Assembly: GCF_003711515.1 (NCBI RefSeq)
Contig: NW_021167087.1
Location: forward strand, 846,494-898,160
Source of the DNA: Sodiomyces alkalinus F11
Lineage: Eukaryota; Ascomycota; Sordariomycetes; Glomerellales; Plectosphaerellaceae
Direction: 5' to 3'
DNA: 51,667 nucleotides
Shown: one piece after another, positions 22,236-33,364 of the stretch
Position numbering within the stretch: position 1 is the stretch's first letter
How the letters are laid out: every line of letters starts with the position of its first letter
Made by a program: the position numbers and the translations under genes
The notes under the pieces: model-generated
Database searches by the model: none
What the model saw: only the letters and a program-made list of their open reading frames with translations
What the model was told of the DNA's origin: nothing

Positions 22236-22923
22236 GGGAAGAAACTTGTAGGGCAGCTAGGGCCCCCGCCTGACCAGGACAGAACCCACCAAATCGTGCC
22301 TGTGACTGGGCGTGTTGTATGACTGACGGGCAAAACGAGACTGGGGAGATGGTGGGTTTTGAGGGAACCGGTTGATTTTTACCGAAGTGGCCGTGGCTCT
22401 TCGGTAAAAGAGAACCAGATTACATAAGAATTTCCCCAAACCAATGGGCTCCACTCCACCTCCACACAAGCCCACAACCCACGAGTCATGGAGCCTGGAA
22501 ATTTAGGTTATCTTGAGTTATCACATGACTCGCGTCTGGGAAACGTCTACGCAGGCCTTCCCCGGAAAACGTCTCCGTTGAGACGGAAATGTACTCCGCA
22601 AGAAACGAAGCAGTGTGTGTTGTACAAGTGCTAATATGTCCGACTGTCCGAAGCACCTAGATCGTGTTATAATTACATAGTGGCACAGGCACAATAGGGT
22701 AGTGGCGGCTCAGTACGTTGTAACTTGTACCGTTGTAGTGGGCCGTGGCTGATTCATCCATGATCCCACGCCCGAGATACCTCCCGCCCTTGACCGCCAA
22801 CTGCCGTTCGGTGTAGGATTCGGTATCCCTCGGTGTCGTCGACTCGTCGTCAGGTCAACAAGCCCCAGTAGCATTCCCAGGGTCAGTATCGGAGCTAGCT
22901 TTACAAGGTGCTTCAGCCTTCAG

Positions 22924-24687
22924 ATGCTTCATTCCAGCTTCTTCGTCTTCCTCCTCCTCCAGCCCGTGTGGGCAGGGGCAGGGGCAGGGGCAGGGGACTA
23001 TGCCCAGGTGCCACTACACTACACCGGCTCCCCTCACCCAGGCGATGACATGGACTTCATCGACAGCGGCTACTACTTTGGCATACGGACCTTTGCCAAC
23101 CTCCCTTACGTCAACTGCTTCTCAGACCGCGAGTCGGAGGGGCGTCCCTACGACATTGCCGTCATTGGCGCCCCTCATGACACCGTAAGTCCTATTTGTC
23201 TACTCCTCCCCCCGCCTCCTTGTCCCTGTTCTTTGGACCCAAACATCTCTGACATATCACGCCGCCCTTGCCATCTCAACAGACAACCACCGGCAGACCT
23301 GGGGCCCGCTATGGTCCCTCCGGAATTCGCATAGGGAGCCAGAGGAAGGGCCCGGAGACGAGCATCTACACAGGTGAGTCGGCGACTTCTTTTCGCCGCC
23401 TCACGTTCCCGTCATCTGATTGTGTAGAGCAGGACGCACTCCATTCAATGAATGGGCCACGATTGTCGACTGTGGCGACGCCCATCTGACTTGGCTCGAT
23501 AGCCGAGTCGCCCTTCAGCGTCTGGACAAGGCGCATAGAGTCAGTCCATGCTTCCAGAAACGAACACCTGGCTTCAGAATATCCTCGTAATGACTGACAA
23601 GCAACCTCAAAAGGTCGTAGCTACTCGGCCCGCCGCCAACTCTTCTGTCTCGCAGACCCCGCGCATCCTTACCTTGGGAGGGGACCACACAACCACCCTT
23701 TCAGCTTTACGGTCAACGTATGAGAAATGGGGCCCGGTGTCTGTCATACACTTTGATAGCCACATCGGTGAGTGACTCTATTGACCCTACGACCCTACGA
23801 CGTGCCGCTTTGCTGTACCCAGAGGGTGAACTCACCATACACCTCAGATACCTGGGATCCTTCTGTTCTCGGTATGTTGCAATTACCCATAGATTTACGT
23901 TGGCCAGTGTTTGTGTTTCTGACTTGCGAATAGGTGGTGACATCTCCGACTATGCGTGAGTTTTGACTTCAGGGACAACCCCCCCTTTTTTTCCTCTTTT
24001 TTCCCCCTTCTTTTCTTCTATCATTTTCGGTACTAACCGCGACTCAGAGCCCTGAATCACGGGACATTCCTTCACATCGCCCATGAAGAGGTAAACCGAC
24101 GACCCCTTATCCGACCTTTCAACCCCCAGCTTGACCTGCTAACGAGGGTCTGTCCATAGAACTTAATCTTAGATTCGTCCATCCACGCCGGTATTCGAGC
24201 CACTGCTCGGAAAAGCGACATCAAGAATGATGTTCGCTGCGGTTTCGACATGATGACAGCTCGAGACCTCGACAGACTCGGCACAGACGGCGTCATATCG
24301 AAAATCAAGGACCGCGTCGGCGACACAAACGTCTACATCAGCGTGGACATTGATGTCCTAGACCCTGCCTTTGCCCCAGGTGTGTATCGCCATATCGCCA
24401 TTATACTCGCCTTTGCATCACCCGGCATGACACCATCGCAAGAATTGACATGACACGCAGGGACGGGCACGGCCGAGCCAGGAGGCTGGTCGACCAGAGA
24501 GTTCTTGACCATCCTGGAAGGCCTCGAAGGCCTCCCCGTTGTCGGAGCAGATGTTGTCGAGGTCGCTCCGGCGTACGATACCAATGGCGAGATTACCGTC
24601 CTTGCTGCCGCCGAGATTGCTTACTCGCTGCTAGATTTGATGGTGTTCAAGCCGGTCAAGTCCAAGACTGACTTGGAGACAGCTTGA
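22924..24687 (+). CDS. Agmatinase-type ureohydrolase with an N-terminal signal peptide
   Basis: Nine exons (22924-23184, 23283-23373, 23433-23539, 23614-23767, 23848-23871, 23934-23955, 24048-24090, 24160-24379, 24461-24687) give 382 residues. The N-terminus MLHSSFFVFLLLQPVWAGAG is a classic signal peptide ending in an Ala-Gly repeat. The arginase/agmatinase Mn2+ ligands are all present: GGDH (His178), FDSHID (Asp201, His203, Asp205) and SVDID (Asp297, Asp299), with the family signature RPGARYGPSGIR and PGTGTAEPGGW. The family hydrolyses agmatine or related guanidino compounds to urea plus an amine; the secreted location is inferred from the leader. Two exons are tiny (24 and 22 nt). Intron 3 lacks a clean YAG acceptor: AAG at 23613 fits the branch distance, and AAG at 23601 would add four residues. 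Every other join restores conserved family sequence. Confidence 0.9.
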
Positions 24688-24919
24688 TTCTGGGCATATA
24701 TAATCCGTTATATCCATTGTACAGGTAGGTATTCCTTGCTCCACGAAGGGGTCTGGGAACAAAATTGAAAGGGGAAAAAATACAAGGTAAAAAAAACAAA
24801 AAGAATTAAAAAAAAAGAAAGAACGCCACCCAACGCCCGCAACGATGCACCAATTCCCAGCCCTCAAACCCGACCGAACCCGTGTTTTTCTTTCTTGATT
24901 TCCCCCTTTCTTCGTCTTC
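24688..24919. other. Shared 3' region of convergent genes
   Basis: 232 bp between the stop of the ureohydrolase (+) and the stop of PRP17 (-). It has A-rich stretches on the plus strand (about 24773-24825) and contains both 3' UTRs. Confidence 0.6.
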
Positions 24920-26571
24920 TCAATCCCAATACCGAATCTGCCCGTCCATGCCCGCGGAAACAAACTTGCTCGTCTCCTGCGGATGCCACTCGAGGCACGT
25001 AATGGCCTGGTCGCCGGCCTTGAGCTTGTGGTACATCTTGCACGTCTTCCAGTCCCAGAAGCAGATGTACCCCAGGGTGTCGCCCGAGGCGAGGAACTGG
25101 CCGTCCGGGCTGATGGCGACGTCGATGGCCGTCCCGGCGTTGTTGTGCCCGCGGTACGACTTCTTGCGGTTCTGCCGGAACTTGTCCGTGGCGCCGTACA
25201 CGACCACCTGGTTGTCCGAGCTCTGGTACGCCACGTACTTGCCGTTGGGGTGCAGCGCCGACCGCGTCATCGGGTACATGTACGGCTCGGCGATGTACTT
25301 GATCGGGACCGGGATGTTGTAGTCCCACGCCCGCAGCGACTTGTCGTCCGACGTGGTCATGAAGCGGCGGCCTTGGTCGACGAATGTGATGGTGTTGATG
25401 GCCGCGAGGTGGTGGTCTGAGGGAACGAGTGTCAGCTACCGGACCCTTGGAGAGAGAGAGAGGGAAACATACCGTAATCTTGCACAATTTCGTTGCCCGC
25501 CCTCGTATCCCACTGAATAATCTTCTTGTCCGACATACCCGCCACAAACTCGTGCGCGTGCTCTACCGTCGGGTTGAACCGCACCACATGCGGCGTCTTC
25601 CCCGTCGAGAAGCGCGAGATGCACTTCCCCGTCTCGGTATCCCACAGCTTGATCTGCCGATCGAAGCTCGCCGACAAGAACCGCGTCCCGTCGAGATTGA
25701 ACGTGATGTCCGACACCGCCTTGTTGTGGCCCGAGTACGTCCGCAGCAGCTCCCTCTGGTGGTACACGTCCCAGATCTTGACCGTCGCGTCGGCCGACGC
25801 CGAGAGCAGCAGGTGGCCCGACCCGGGGAAGAACCGCGTCCCCGTGACGGCTCCCTTGTGGTCCTTCCACCCGTGGATCTGCTTCTTCGGGATGTAGTTG
25901 GTGACGTTGCCCACCTCCTTGCGCAGGTCCACGTCCAGGTTCTGCGGCACGTGCATGTATGTTCGCCCCTGGTAGTCCCGCTCCTCGGCCCCGTGGAACG
26001 TCGTCGTCTCCTCTCCCAGCTCCTCGACCTCCTTCCGCCGTGCGAGTGCCGTTTCTGGCGCCCGGACTACCGTGCCGCTCTCTACCACGTCGTCCTCGTC
26101 CTCGTCTGTGACCTCGACGTACTCCTCGTCGCTCGCCAGTTGCTCCCCCTCGCCTACCACCTCGTATTCCTCCTGCCGGTACCGCGCCCACGGCCCCACG
26201 TACGCGCCGTCCCCCTCGACGACCGTCGCGTCGCCCTTCCTCTCCCTGGCCGCTCGTATCCGTGCGGCTTCCTCTTTCACGGCCGCGCCGCCCTGGTACT
26301 CTCTTTCGGGCCCTCCCTTGCGCTCGATGGCTCGGTGTTTGGCTCGGAAGGTGTGCTCCGACACGTAGGTCTCCTCGGCGAAACCCGTCGGGACGTTTTT
26401 CCGTTTCACACCGGTCGTCTCGTCCTTGAACGGGTTTACGGGGCCGAACTTGGCGCGAGCGAGGTCCTCGCCCGAGTAGGGGACGACGGCGTGGTCTCGT
26501 GGTGTCTCTCGCCGCACGATGAGCGCATCCTGCGGCGCCATGTTTGGCGGGTACTCCTTCAAGCCTGACAT
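24920..26571 (-). CDS. prp17: Pre-mRNA-processing factor 17 (PRP17/CDC40), WD40 protein
   Basis: Exons 26571-25473 and 25416-24920, split by a 56-nt intron (GTATGT donor, CTCAG acceptor) at the codon of QDYD, give 531 residues. The N-terminal half has the Prp17 hallmarks: PYSGEDLARAKFGPVNPF, the FHGAEERDYQGRTYMHVP segment and PKKQIHGWKDH leading into the propeller. About seven WD repeats follow (LLLSASADATVKIWD, FLSASFDRQIKLWDTETGK, MTTSDDKSLRAWD, FLASGDTLGYICFWDWK, FVSAGMDGQIRYWD as the very end). Prp17/Cdc40 joins the spliceosome for the second catalytic step and acts in the nucleus. Length is close to other fungal orthologues. The acidic stretch (VTDEDEDDVVE) is normal for the family. Identification is firm. 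Confidence 0.96.
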
Positions 26572-27564
26572 TTCGGGCTAAATCGACGAGGAAAGCTGGA
26601 GCAGGAGTCGAATGCTTAGGTGTTGATGGTGTTATTGTGTTGAGCGGGTGGGTGTCTCTTTTTTTTTTATTCCCGTCGCGTTTCTCAAGGTTCGTCGCAA
26701 GCAAACACGAGAAAAAGTGACGTACCTAGCAAAGCATTATGTCACGTGATCTACCTCGCGATGCCATCAAAGACCCTGGCAGCTCGACATTGAAACAGCT
26801 TGAAATACTATGGAGAAATAGAGCGATTATAACTCCGATCGTCCGCCGACTAGTTAGAAGGCTCCTATTCGCACATATTGGTAGAGAACTCGACTTGCGT
26901 AGATGTCATTCATTACTTGATTAACCGCTACCACCGCCCTGAAGCTTCAACCTCCCGGGAAGAAGAAAAAACGGAGGCATAGGTAGCATACCCTTGACTC
27001 TAACGGCCCGTCCCCCCAAAATTAAGCAAAAGCAGAGTACAATCAAGGCACAGATCTTCGCGTCATTACCGTCCTCCACGTAAACAATACACTATGGCTG
27101 TTGTTCGTGCGGTCGTGTGGTGCGCATTCTTCGAAGCCCAGAAACACCTTCGACACCTGCTGGCCGGCCGATGAGAAAACAAAAAAACGAAAAGAATGGT
27201 ATCCCGTCGCACTTCGTCCTCACGAACACACAAAAGTGTCCGTCAACCGCCGCTATTCCACCATGTACCCCGTTCGTGCACGTATCACTCCCAAACCCCT
27301 CCACAATCTGGTATCATGACCCAAACCCAAAGTAGGAAGAAAAGTCTAGCCCCGATTCTTGCTCGTTGTCCCTTCCCCCGTGCCCTCAAAAAAAGAAAGC
27401 AAGCCTCCCAAGTTGCATCCAGCGGGAAAACAGAAAAGACCACGTTGTTTGGCATTTGTCGCGTCGTCGTCGTCGGACCCGGCGCCAATTCCTGGCCCCG
27501 TGGAACGCCAGAACGCTGGTGTGGTTCGCGAGCAGGGGTTTTGTCGAACCAAAAAAGGGGGCGC
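26572..27564. other. Intergenic region between PRP17 and ERV14
   Basis: Both flanking genes are on the minus strand, so this holds the PRP17 promoter and the ERV14 3' UTR. A palindromic gtCACGTGa E-box lies at about 26740-26748, some 170 bp upstream of the PRP17 ATG. Small open frames here have no conserved features. Confidence 0.5.
26741..26748. promoter_or_regulatory. CACGTG E-box upstream of PRP17
   Basis: tCACGTGa, a near-perfect palindrome recognised in fungi by bHLH factors such as Cbf1/Pho4 types. Location in the promoter is the only support. Confidence 0.35.
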
Positions 27565-28295
27565 TTATTTGGTATCGTCGCGGATGAGGGCCACGATCAT
27601 GCTGTACAGATAGAAGAAAAAGAAAAGCAGGTGGAGACCGAGCTTGACAAAGGACTCCTGTGTGCCGCATATTAGTTTTCCAGGCGCTGGCTTGCTAAGG
27701 AGTGTGGGGGGGCGCGAATCCAGTTCAGGTTCGGTGTACCTTTTTATGGACATTGAGCTTTCTGAAGATCTCGGTGGCGTCCAGCAGGTGGGTGTTGTCG
27801 ATGATCCTAAGATTTCGGTCAGCTTTGACTTGTCCTCGCAGCTGAGATGCTGCCCCAGCGGAGTCGGTGGGAGGGAACAGAAAGAAAATGTAGAGGGGCG
27901 GCGCATACTTCTTGGCATTGTATGCGAGAAGGGGCAAATTGAGAATCAGAGGCACCCAGTATCCGTTGATGAGAAACATGAAGGTGAGGAAGGCATGGAC
28001 GGCGGCTTCAGGGATGATGTAGGTGTTGAGTCGGTTGCAGAGGTCGATGGGGTTGATGTAGTCGCTGCAGAGAGGGGAAGGATATGTTAGCCATTCTGGA
28101 ACGCAGAGGAAGACGACGAAGCCTGCAGGAACGGCATCGAGTGCGCAGTTCCGACGGCGAAGTCATCTCGATTCTTCCCAGGGCGACAACATACCATTCC
28201 AAGTCGCTGTACATAATAGTAAAGAAGACCTGAAGGAACAGATTGACCGCGTTGATCAACACCGCGAAGAGGTATAACCACGCTTCACCGGACAT
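27565..28295 (-). CDS. erv14: Cornichon-family ER cargo receptor ERV14
   Basis: Four exons (28295-28195, 28064-27909, 27806-27740, 27657-27565) with introns of 130, 102 and 82 nt encode 138 residues, the same length as yeast Erv14. The sequence is cornichon throughout: MSGEAWLYLFAVLINAVNL (first membrane span), FFTIMYSDLECDYINPIDLC (the signature loop), NTYIIPEAAVHAFLTFMFL, YWVPLILNLPLLAYN and ATEIFRKLNVHKK, the COPII-binding IFR-x-L motif. A final span lies near VKLGLHLLFFFFYLYSMIVAL. The protein sits in ER and COPII vesicle membranes and selects transmembrane cargo for export. Each splice join restores the conserved sequence, for example the Cys of LECDY made across intron 1. Identification is firm. 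Confidence 0.97.
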
Positions 28296-29283
28296 CTTGA
28301 CAAAAGTGTTTGTTCTATTCTGTGCTGATTTCGACTGGAGGTGGTGGGAGAGCTGAGGAACCCAAGGGGTTCGGAATTTCAAAGATTCGGTGAGCTCGGA
28401 ATTAAGGACGTTCGCAGCGCGATGGTTTCGTTTCGGCTGCTCGAAATGGTGGATAGACGAGACGGGGAAGGAGAAATCGTAAATTGTTACAAATGTACGA
28501 AAGTACAGCTGACTGGGAAAGACGAGTTGTGGTGGATGCTGAAAAAAGAAGCACAAACACCAAAGGGATGCAAAGCAAATGTTGGGGGCGAAAGCGGAGG
28601 CAGGGTTGGCGAGTGTGATGATGATGAAATGGAAAGACTTTGTGGTGGACTCCCTTTCTCGCTTTCTCGCTTTCTCGCTTTCTCGGTCGGACTCGGTCGG
28701 GTTGCAGGAGAGTGACCCGGAAAGTGACAACAGTGACAAGCTTTCTCTCAGTGCAGTGCGACGCACAGGCAAGCCAGTGAGATAAGCAGATAAGCAATGT
28801 CAACGAAATTTAATCGCGCGGGAGCTAATCACAGCCAGCCCTAGCCCCTCTCTCTTGTGGCGAGGAACGCGTCAACCCAACCACTCTGGATGGAACTTTG
28901 CAATCTCGGGGCGCTAGGACCGCCGTTGGGACAACGCCGCTCTGCACAACGGGTGGCTGGTACATTGGGAGTAATACGGATACTTTGTATGTACCTGCAG
29001 ATCGATCTGGGACAGGGACACATTCTTATCCTACGGAGTACGATATGATATCAAACAATATCAAACAATTCCAAGCCGAGGGTTGTCATATGGTCGGTCG
29101 GTAGAGAGAGAACGAGGGAACTTAACAAGTACGGCCAGAGGCCTGTTCAGCGAGGATCAATGATGAGTCTTTAGGTTTGTGGACGTCGGATGCAGCTGGG
29201 ATATTCCAGCTGGGGCATGCATTGCTACTTTCTGTCCTGAGGTATCCTACTTGAAACATACCATTCATTTATTGCTTTATGAT
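28296..29283. other. Intergenic region between ERV14 and methionine aminopeptidase
   Basis: Promoter of ERV14 and 3' UTR of the upstream minus-strand gene. It contains four copies of the octamer gctttctc at about 28653-28685. No supported gene on either strand. Confidence 0.5.
28653..28685. repeat. Octamer tandem repeat (ctttctcg), four copies
   Basis: Consecutive ctttctcg units on the plus strand, a purine-rich element about 360 bp upstream of the ERV14 start codon. Confidence 0.85.
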
Positions 29284-30825
29284 CTAAGCGCCGTTAGCGG
29301 CCGCAGCGTCGGGCATGGGCACCGGACCACCGGGCGAGTCCGGCTTCCGGGCCGTTAGAACTTCGACACCATCTTCGGTCACCAGCAGCGTGTGCTCTGT
29401 GGGTCGGGCACAAGTCAGTCTCTCATGCACAGATGAGTGATAATGAAAAAAAAGAGAAAAAGAGAAAAAAGGAAGAAAAAAAAAATAGAAAACCCACCAA
29501 ACTGCGCCGTCCGTTTCCCGTCAATGGTAGTGCTGGTCCAGTTATCAGGCCAGGTAACATCCCGATACTTGCCGAGCGCAACCATGGGCTCGATGGTAAA
29601 CGTCATGCCCGGCCTGCACTCGCCGACGGCCTTGTTCTTGGCGTAGTGCGGCACGTTGGGCGGGCAGTGGAACAGCCTGTTGATGCCGTGGCCGCAGTAC
29701 GTCCGGATGACGCTGCAGTCCTTGGTCTTGGCGTGCTTCTCGATGATGTTGCCGAACTCGCGGATCAGCGTGCCGGGCTTGACCGCCTGGATCGCGAGGT
29801 CGAGGCATTCGCGCGCCGCCTCCACCACCCGGACCGAGCCCGGGTCCGCCTTGGCCTTGTCGCCGACGTAGTACGTCTCGTTGAGATCGCCGTGGTAGCC
29901 TCCGTAGTATAGGGTGACGTCGACGTTGAGGATGTCGCCGTCCTGCAGCACGCGCTGGTCGGGGATGCCGTGGCAGATAACCTCGTTCACCGACGTGCAG
30001 ACGGACTTGGGGAAGTGGTTGTAGTTGAGCGGGGAAGGGTATGCCTGCATCGGAGAGGAGAAGGAGAAAAGTGGTTAGCGAGCACGACCGGGAGGGGTGG
30101 ATATACAATGTCCCCCAGCGAAAACTGCTCACTGCCCACGCAGGAAACAAACACATACGTTGCGCTCTAGACAGGCCTTGTGGACAATCTCGTCGATGTA
30201 GTCGGTCGTGACGCCCGGTTGGACGGCGGCGGCGGCGATGTCCAGCACCTCTCGCGCCAGTTGGCACACCTTTCGCATGCCGGCGATTCCCTTGGCATCC
30301 AGTATTTCCACCTTGTTCCGGTTCAAGAGGGTCCGGTTGTATTTGGGGACGCCATCTTCGGACCAATCGGGGTGCGGGATGCTCTTGGGAACGGTGCGCT
30401 TCGGGGAGAGCGGGTAGAAGGGTCGCAGGGCGCCGGTAAAGGGGTAGGTCGGGAACGGGTTGAAGGTGCCGGTCTCTGGATCAGGTTTAGAGACTACTTT
30501 TGGAGGGAGGAGATGGTGGAAAATACTTTTCTCAGTCTTGTGTATGCTCTTGTGGGTTGCCTATAGATGATACGCAGGAGCCATGGTCAGCAGTCAGACA
30601 GACTATTCTCAACGCGCTTAAGGAACCGGAGAAAAGCTCCCATGTCTTGGGCGCACGAGGGCTAGGCCGAGGTTGGCTTACCCAGTTCTTCTTAAAGCAC
30701 TCTTGTGAGCAGAAGAAACTGTCCTTGATGCCAGTCTTCAGGCATGTAGGGCATTGTAGAGAGCCTGCGTCGTTCGGGCAGTCTTCCCCTAAACACTTGC
30801 GCTTCGCAGGAGGTTCTGAAGTCAT
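29284..30825 (-). CDS. map1: Methionine aminopeptidase type 1 (MetAP1)
   Basis: Four exons (30825-30682, 30560-30159, 30044-29498, 29396-29284) with introns of 121, 114 and 101 nt give 401 residues. The N-terminus has the eukaryotic MetAP1 zinc-finger region with Cys pairs (CLGEDC, LQCPTC, FFCSQEC), which helps ribosome association. The catalytic domain carries all five metal ligands: Asp224 (LNVDVT), Asp235 (YHGDLN), His301 (YCGHGI), Glu334 (FTIEPM) and Glu365 (QFEHT, built across intron 3), plus substrate His207 (VICHGIP). The enzyme removes the initiator Met from nascent proteins in the cytosol. The C-terminal tail after the last ligand is short and Ala/Pro-rich. It is divergent from BNA4 with about 670 bp between the start codons. 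Identification is firm. Confidence 0.96.
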
Positions 30826-31491
30826 GATGAAAATCGTAAAATAAGGTAGCACAGGAGGTTGTAGACGGGGTTCTAGACGGTGGGATGCGCGAAGGTAAGA
30901 ATCGACATTCGAAGATCAGCGACAGACTGTGACGGGCCGGACAATGGAGCGATAAAGCCAACACAGGTCAGGTCCAGGCAAGTAGGTATAGAAAAAACAT
31001 ATGCGCGCCCTATTGACGTTAGCAAGTGGAACCGAGGCGTCCGCCAGGGTAAAGGCTGGCTCATACTTCACTTGGAGGCGGAGGGTTACAAATTCGACTG
31101 GCGATACAGGCCTGGAGGGGGAAGGATTTCGCGAGACCGTTGCTAATCAGTTCACCGATAAGCGTTGGTCCCACTGTGGCCCCACCCTGCAGCCCAAGCA
31201 ATGCTCCCCACCTTAGTCATCACGGAAATTTCAGGGCGTCGAAAGAGAACCCTGAATCCTTGGGGATCTTTTGCCGCAAATTAGCCGGCGCAAACGTGAG
31301 GTAATTATATTGTACGTACCCTTGCCCGGAGTGTCGTGCGACATCGGTCGAGAAATGAATCGAGACCCGAAGTTCCGAAACCCGAGACGGACGAGTAACA
31401 TGTTGAGGTTCTCAGAGAGACTGAAACCTCAGCTCTTCGATTTCCATTTCATCCTCCCCTCTTCGATAACCATTAGAGGCGAGCTTCGCCA
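30826..31491. other. Divergent promoter between MetAP1 and kynurenine monooxygenase
   Basis: Non-coding on both strands as far as I can see. Both flanking housekeeping genes start outward from it, so it probably acts as a shared bidirectional promoter. Confidence 0.55.
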
Positions 31492-33364
31492 ATGACCGTC
31501 AAAGAAAAGATTGTTATTGTTGGCGCTGGTCCTGTGGGCTCGCTGGCAGCGCTTTATGCCGCTCAGCGTGGTCACGATGTCGAGATATATGAGCTGAGGT
31601 CCGGTAAGTGAGATGCTTCGATGCTTTGCCTCAGATTGTCCCGTAGGAGCTAATATGTGATCCAATAGATCTGCGAGACCCGTCAACATCCCTGCTCAAC
31701 TTCACGCGGTCCATCAATTTGGCCCTCTCAGAGCGCGGGATCAATGCTTTGCGTCATGCCGGCCAGCCGAAGCTCGTCGAGCATGTCCTCAAGCCCACTA
31801 TCCCCATGCGCGGGCGCATGATCCATGGGAAGTCGCCCGACGGTAGCCTCTATGAAGCTTCCCAGGACTATGACATTCACGGACGGGTAATACTACTGTC
31901 CTGGCCATGATCCATCCTCCCTTCGTTCCTTGGACCCCCGCACTAACTCATCCCTGGGCCTCCAGGCCATCCTCGCCGTCGACAGGGCCGACCTCAACAA
32001 GCGGCTGCTCGACATCCTCGACCATATGCCCAACGTCCAGTTGTTCTTCAACCACAAACTGACCGGCGCCGATTTCAAGCGTCGCAAGGCGTGGTTCGAG
32101 ATGATGTCCTCGGAGACGGCCACGGGACGAGCCAGGGAGATTGAAATCGATTTCGATCTCATGATCGGGGCTGATGGCGCCCACTCTGCCGTCAGATACC
32201 ATATCATGAAGTTCGTCCAGATGAACTACCGTCAAGACTACATCGACACATTATGGTGCGAGTTTCAGATCAAGCCGGTGGAAGACCAGGGGTCAGATGA
32301 CGGCATGTCCAAGTATAGGATATCTCCGAACCACCTTCACATCTGGCCTGGAAAGGATTTCATGTTTATCGCCATCCCTAGCGAGGTGAGGACCGAATTT
32401 GCCTTGTTTTCCTCCGCCCCTCCTCTCGCTCTCGCTCTCGCTCTCGCTCTCCCTCCCATCCCGAACCAAGAAGGTTCCTTCAACTGACGCGAATGTCCAG
32501 GACGGTTCGTTCACATGTACTCTCTTCCTCCCCAGCGACCAAGTGGCTACCCTCGAGCGAGACCCCTCCGCCCTCCCCGCCTTCTTCGACAAACACTTCC
32601 CCGGCGTGACCGACCTCATCCCGCCCGAGGATCTCATCGCCTCTTTCAACAAGAACCCCCACCTCCCCCTCATCAGCATCAAGTGCCAACCCTACCACTA
32701 CGGGTCCTCCGTCGTCATCGTAGGCGACGCCGCCCACGCCATGGTCCCCTTTTACGGCCAAGGCATGAACGCCGGGCTGGAAGACGTCCGCGTCCTCTTC
32801 TCCATTCTCGACAAGCACGCCGCCCGGGAGGACAACCACCCCACAACCACCGAGGTAGACGCCGACACCGCAACCGCAACCGCAACCGCAACCGCAACCG
32901 CAACCGCAACCGCAACCGCAACCGCAACCGCAACGACAACGACAACGACGACAAAGACCGCCGCCGCGTTCCACCGCCAAGTCGCCCTAGCCGAGTACAC
33001 CACCGTCCGCGTCCCCGACGCCCACGCCATCAACGACCTCGCGCTGCAAAACTACGTCGAGATGCGCGCCTCCGTGCTCTCCCGCCGCTACCGCCTGCGC
33101 AAGTGGCTCGAGGAGCTCATGTCCGTCCACGTGCCCCGCCTGGGCTGGCAGACCAAGTACTCCCGCGTCAGCTTCGGCAACGAGCGGTACTCCGAAGTCG
33201 TCGCTAAGAGCGATCGCCAGGGGAAGATCCTGGTGTCGGTTTTCGAAGCGCTGGTGTGCAGTCCCTTTGTTGTCGCCGTCGCTGTTTTGTGGTGGAAGCG
33301 GCCTCAGAGAGTCGTTGGTGCCGTCCGAGGTGTGCTCTCTTGGCTTCTCGGTGCTCTGAGTTGA
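31492..33364 (+). CDS. bna4: Kynurenine 3-monooxygenase
   Basis: Four exons (31492-31603, 31669-31886, 31966-32385, 32501-33364) with introns of 65, 79 and 115 nt encode 537 residues. FAD-binding GAGPVG lies at residues 11-16. Further signatures are [12 protein letters not shown], the [13 protein letters not shown] segment, [14 protein letters not shown] (DG motif) and [20 protein letters not shown] (second FAD motif). The C-terminus is hydrophobic ([14 protein letters not shown]), the outer mitochondrial membrane anchor typical of this enzyme. It hydroxylates L-kynurenine to 3-hydroxykynurenine with NADPH and O2 in de novo NAD+ synthesis from tryptophan. Odd: right after the second FAD motif helix there is an inserted repeat of eleven Thr-Ala pairs plus a Thr run, from a hexamer microsatellite. 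Intron 3 also carries a (gctctc)n repeat. Confidence 0.96.
32867..32932 (+). repeat. Coding hexamer microsatellite (accgca), eleven copies
   Basis: Eleven perfect tandem copies of accgca encode (Thr-Ala)11 inside the kynurenine monooxygenase frame, followed by acgaca/acg units coding for Thr. The unit is a multiple of three, so copy-number change keeps the frame. Confidence 0.95.

Larger units (their letters stand above)
21191..22923. other. Divergent promoter region between the transcription factor and the ureohydrolase, with an assembly gap
   Basis: No supported gene. It contains the purine/pyrimidine tract of the transcription factor leader (about 21404-21460), the 45-base N gap, a G-homopolymer directly after it, and a heptamer repeat tgtgggc near 22209-22235. 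The two flanking genes are divergently transcribed from this 1.7 kb. Confidence 0.5.

Noticed and set aside
13831..24687. Secondary-metabolite or catabolic gene cluster (SDR, SET protein, Zn2Cys6 factor, ureohydrolase)
   Set aside because: A regulator next to an oxidoreductase and a hydrolase is suggestive, but there is no core synthase, transporter or P450, and the spacing and orientations are irregular. Housekeeping genes follow directly.
25429..26568. 379-codon open frame on the plus strand
   Set aside because: It is the exact antisense shadow of PRP17 exon 1. Its Arg/Pro/Val-rich composition reflects GC-rich codons of the real gene.
32480..32980. Minus-strand frame with a long Cys-Gly repeat
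   Set aside because: Antisense of the (accgca)n array in BNA4, not an independent Cys-rich protein.
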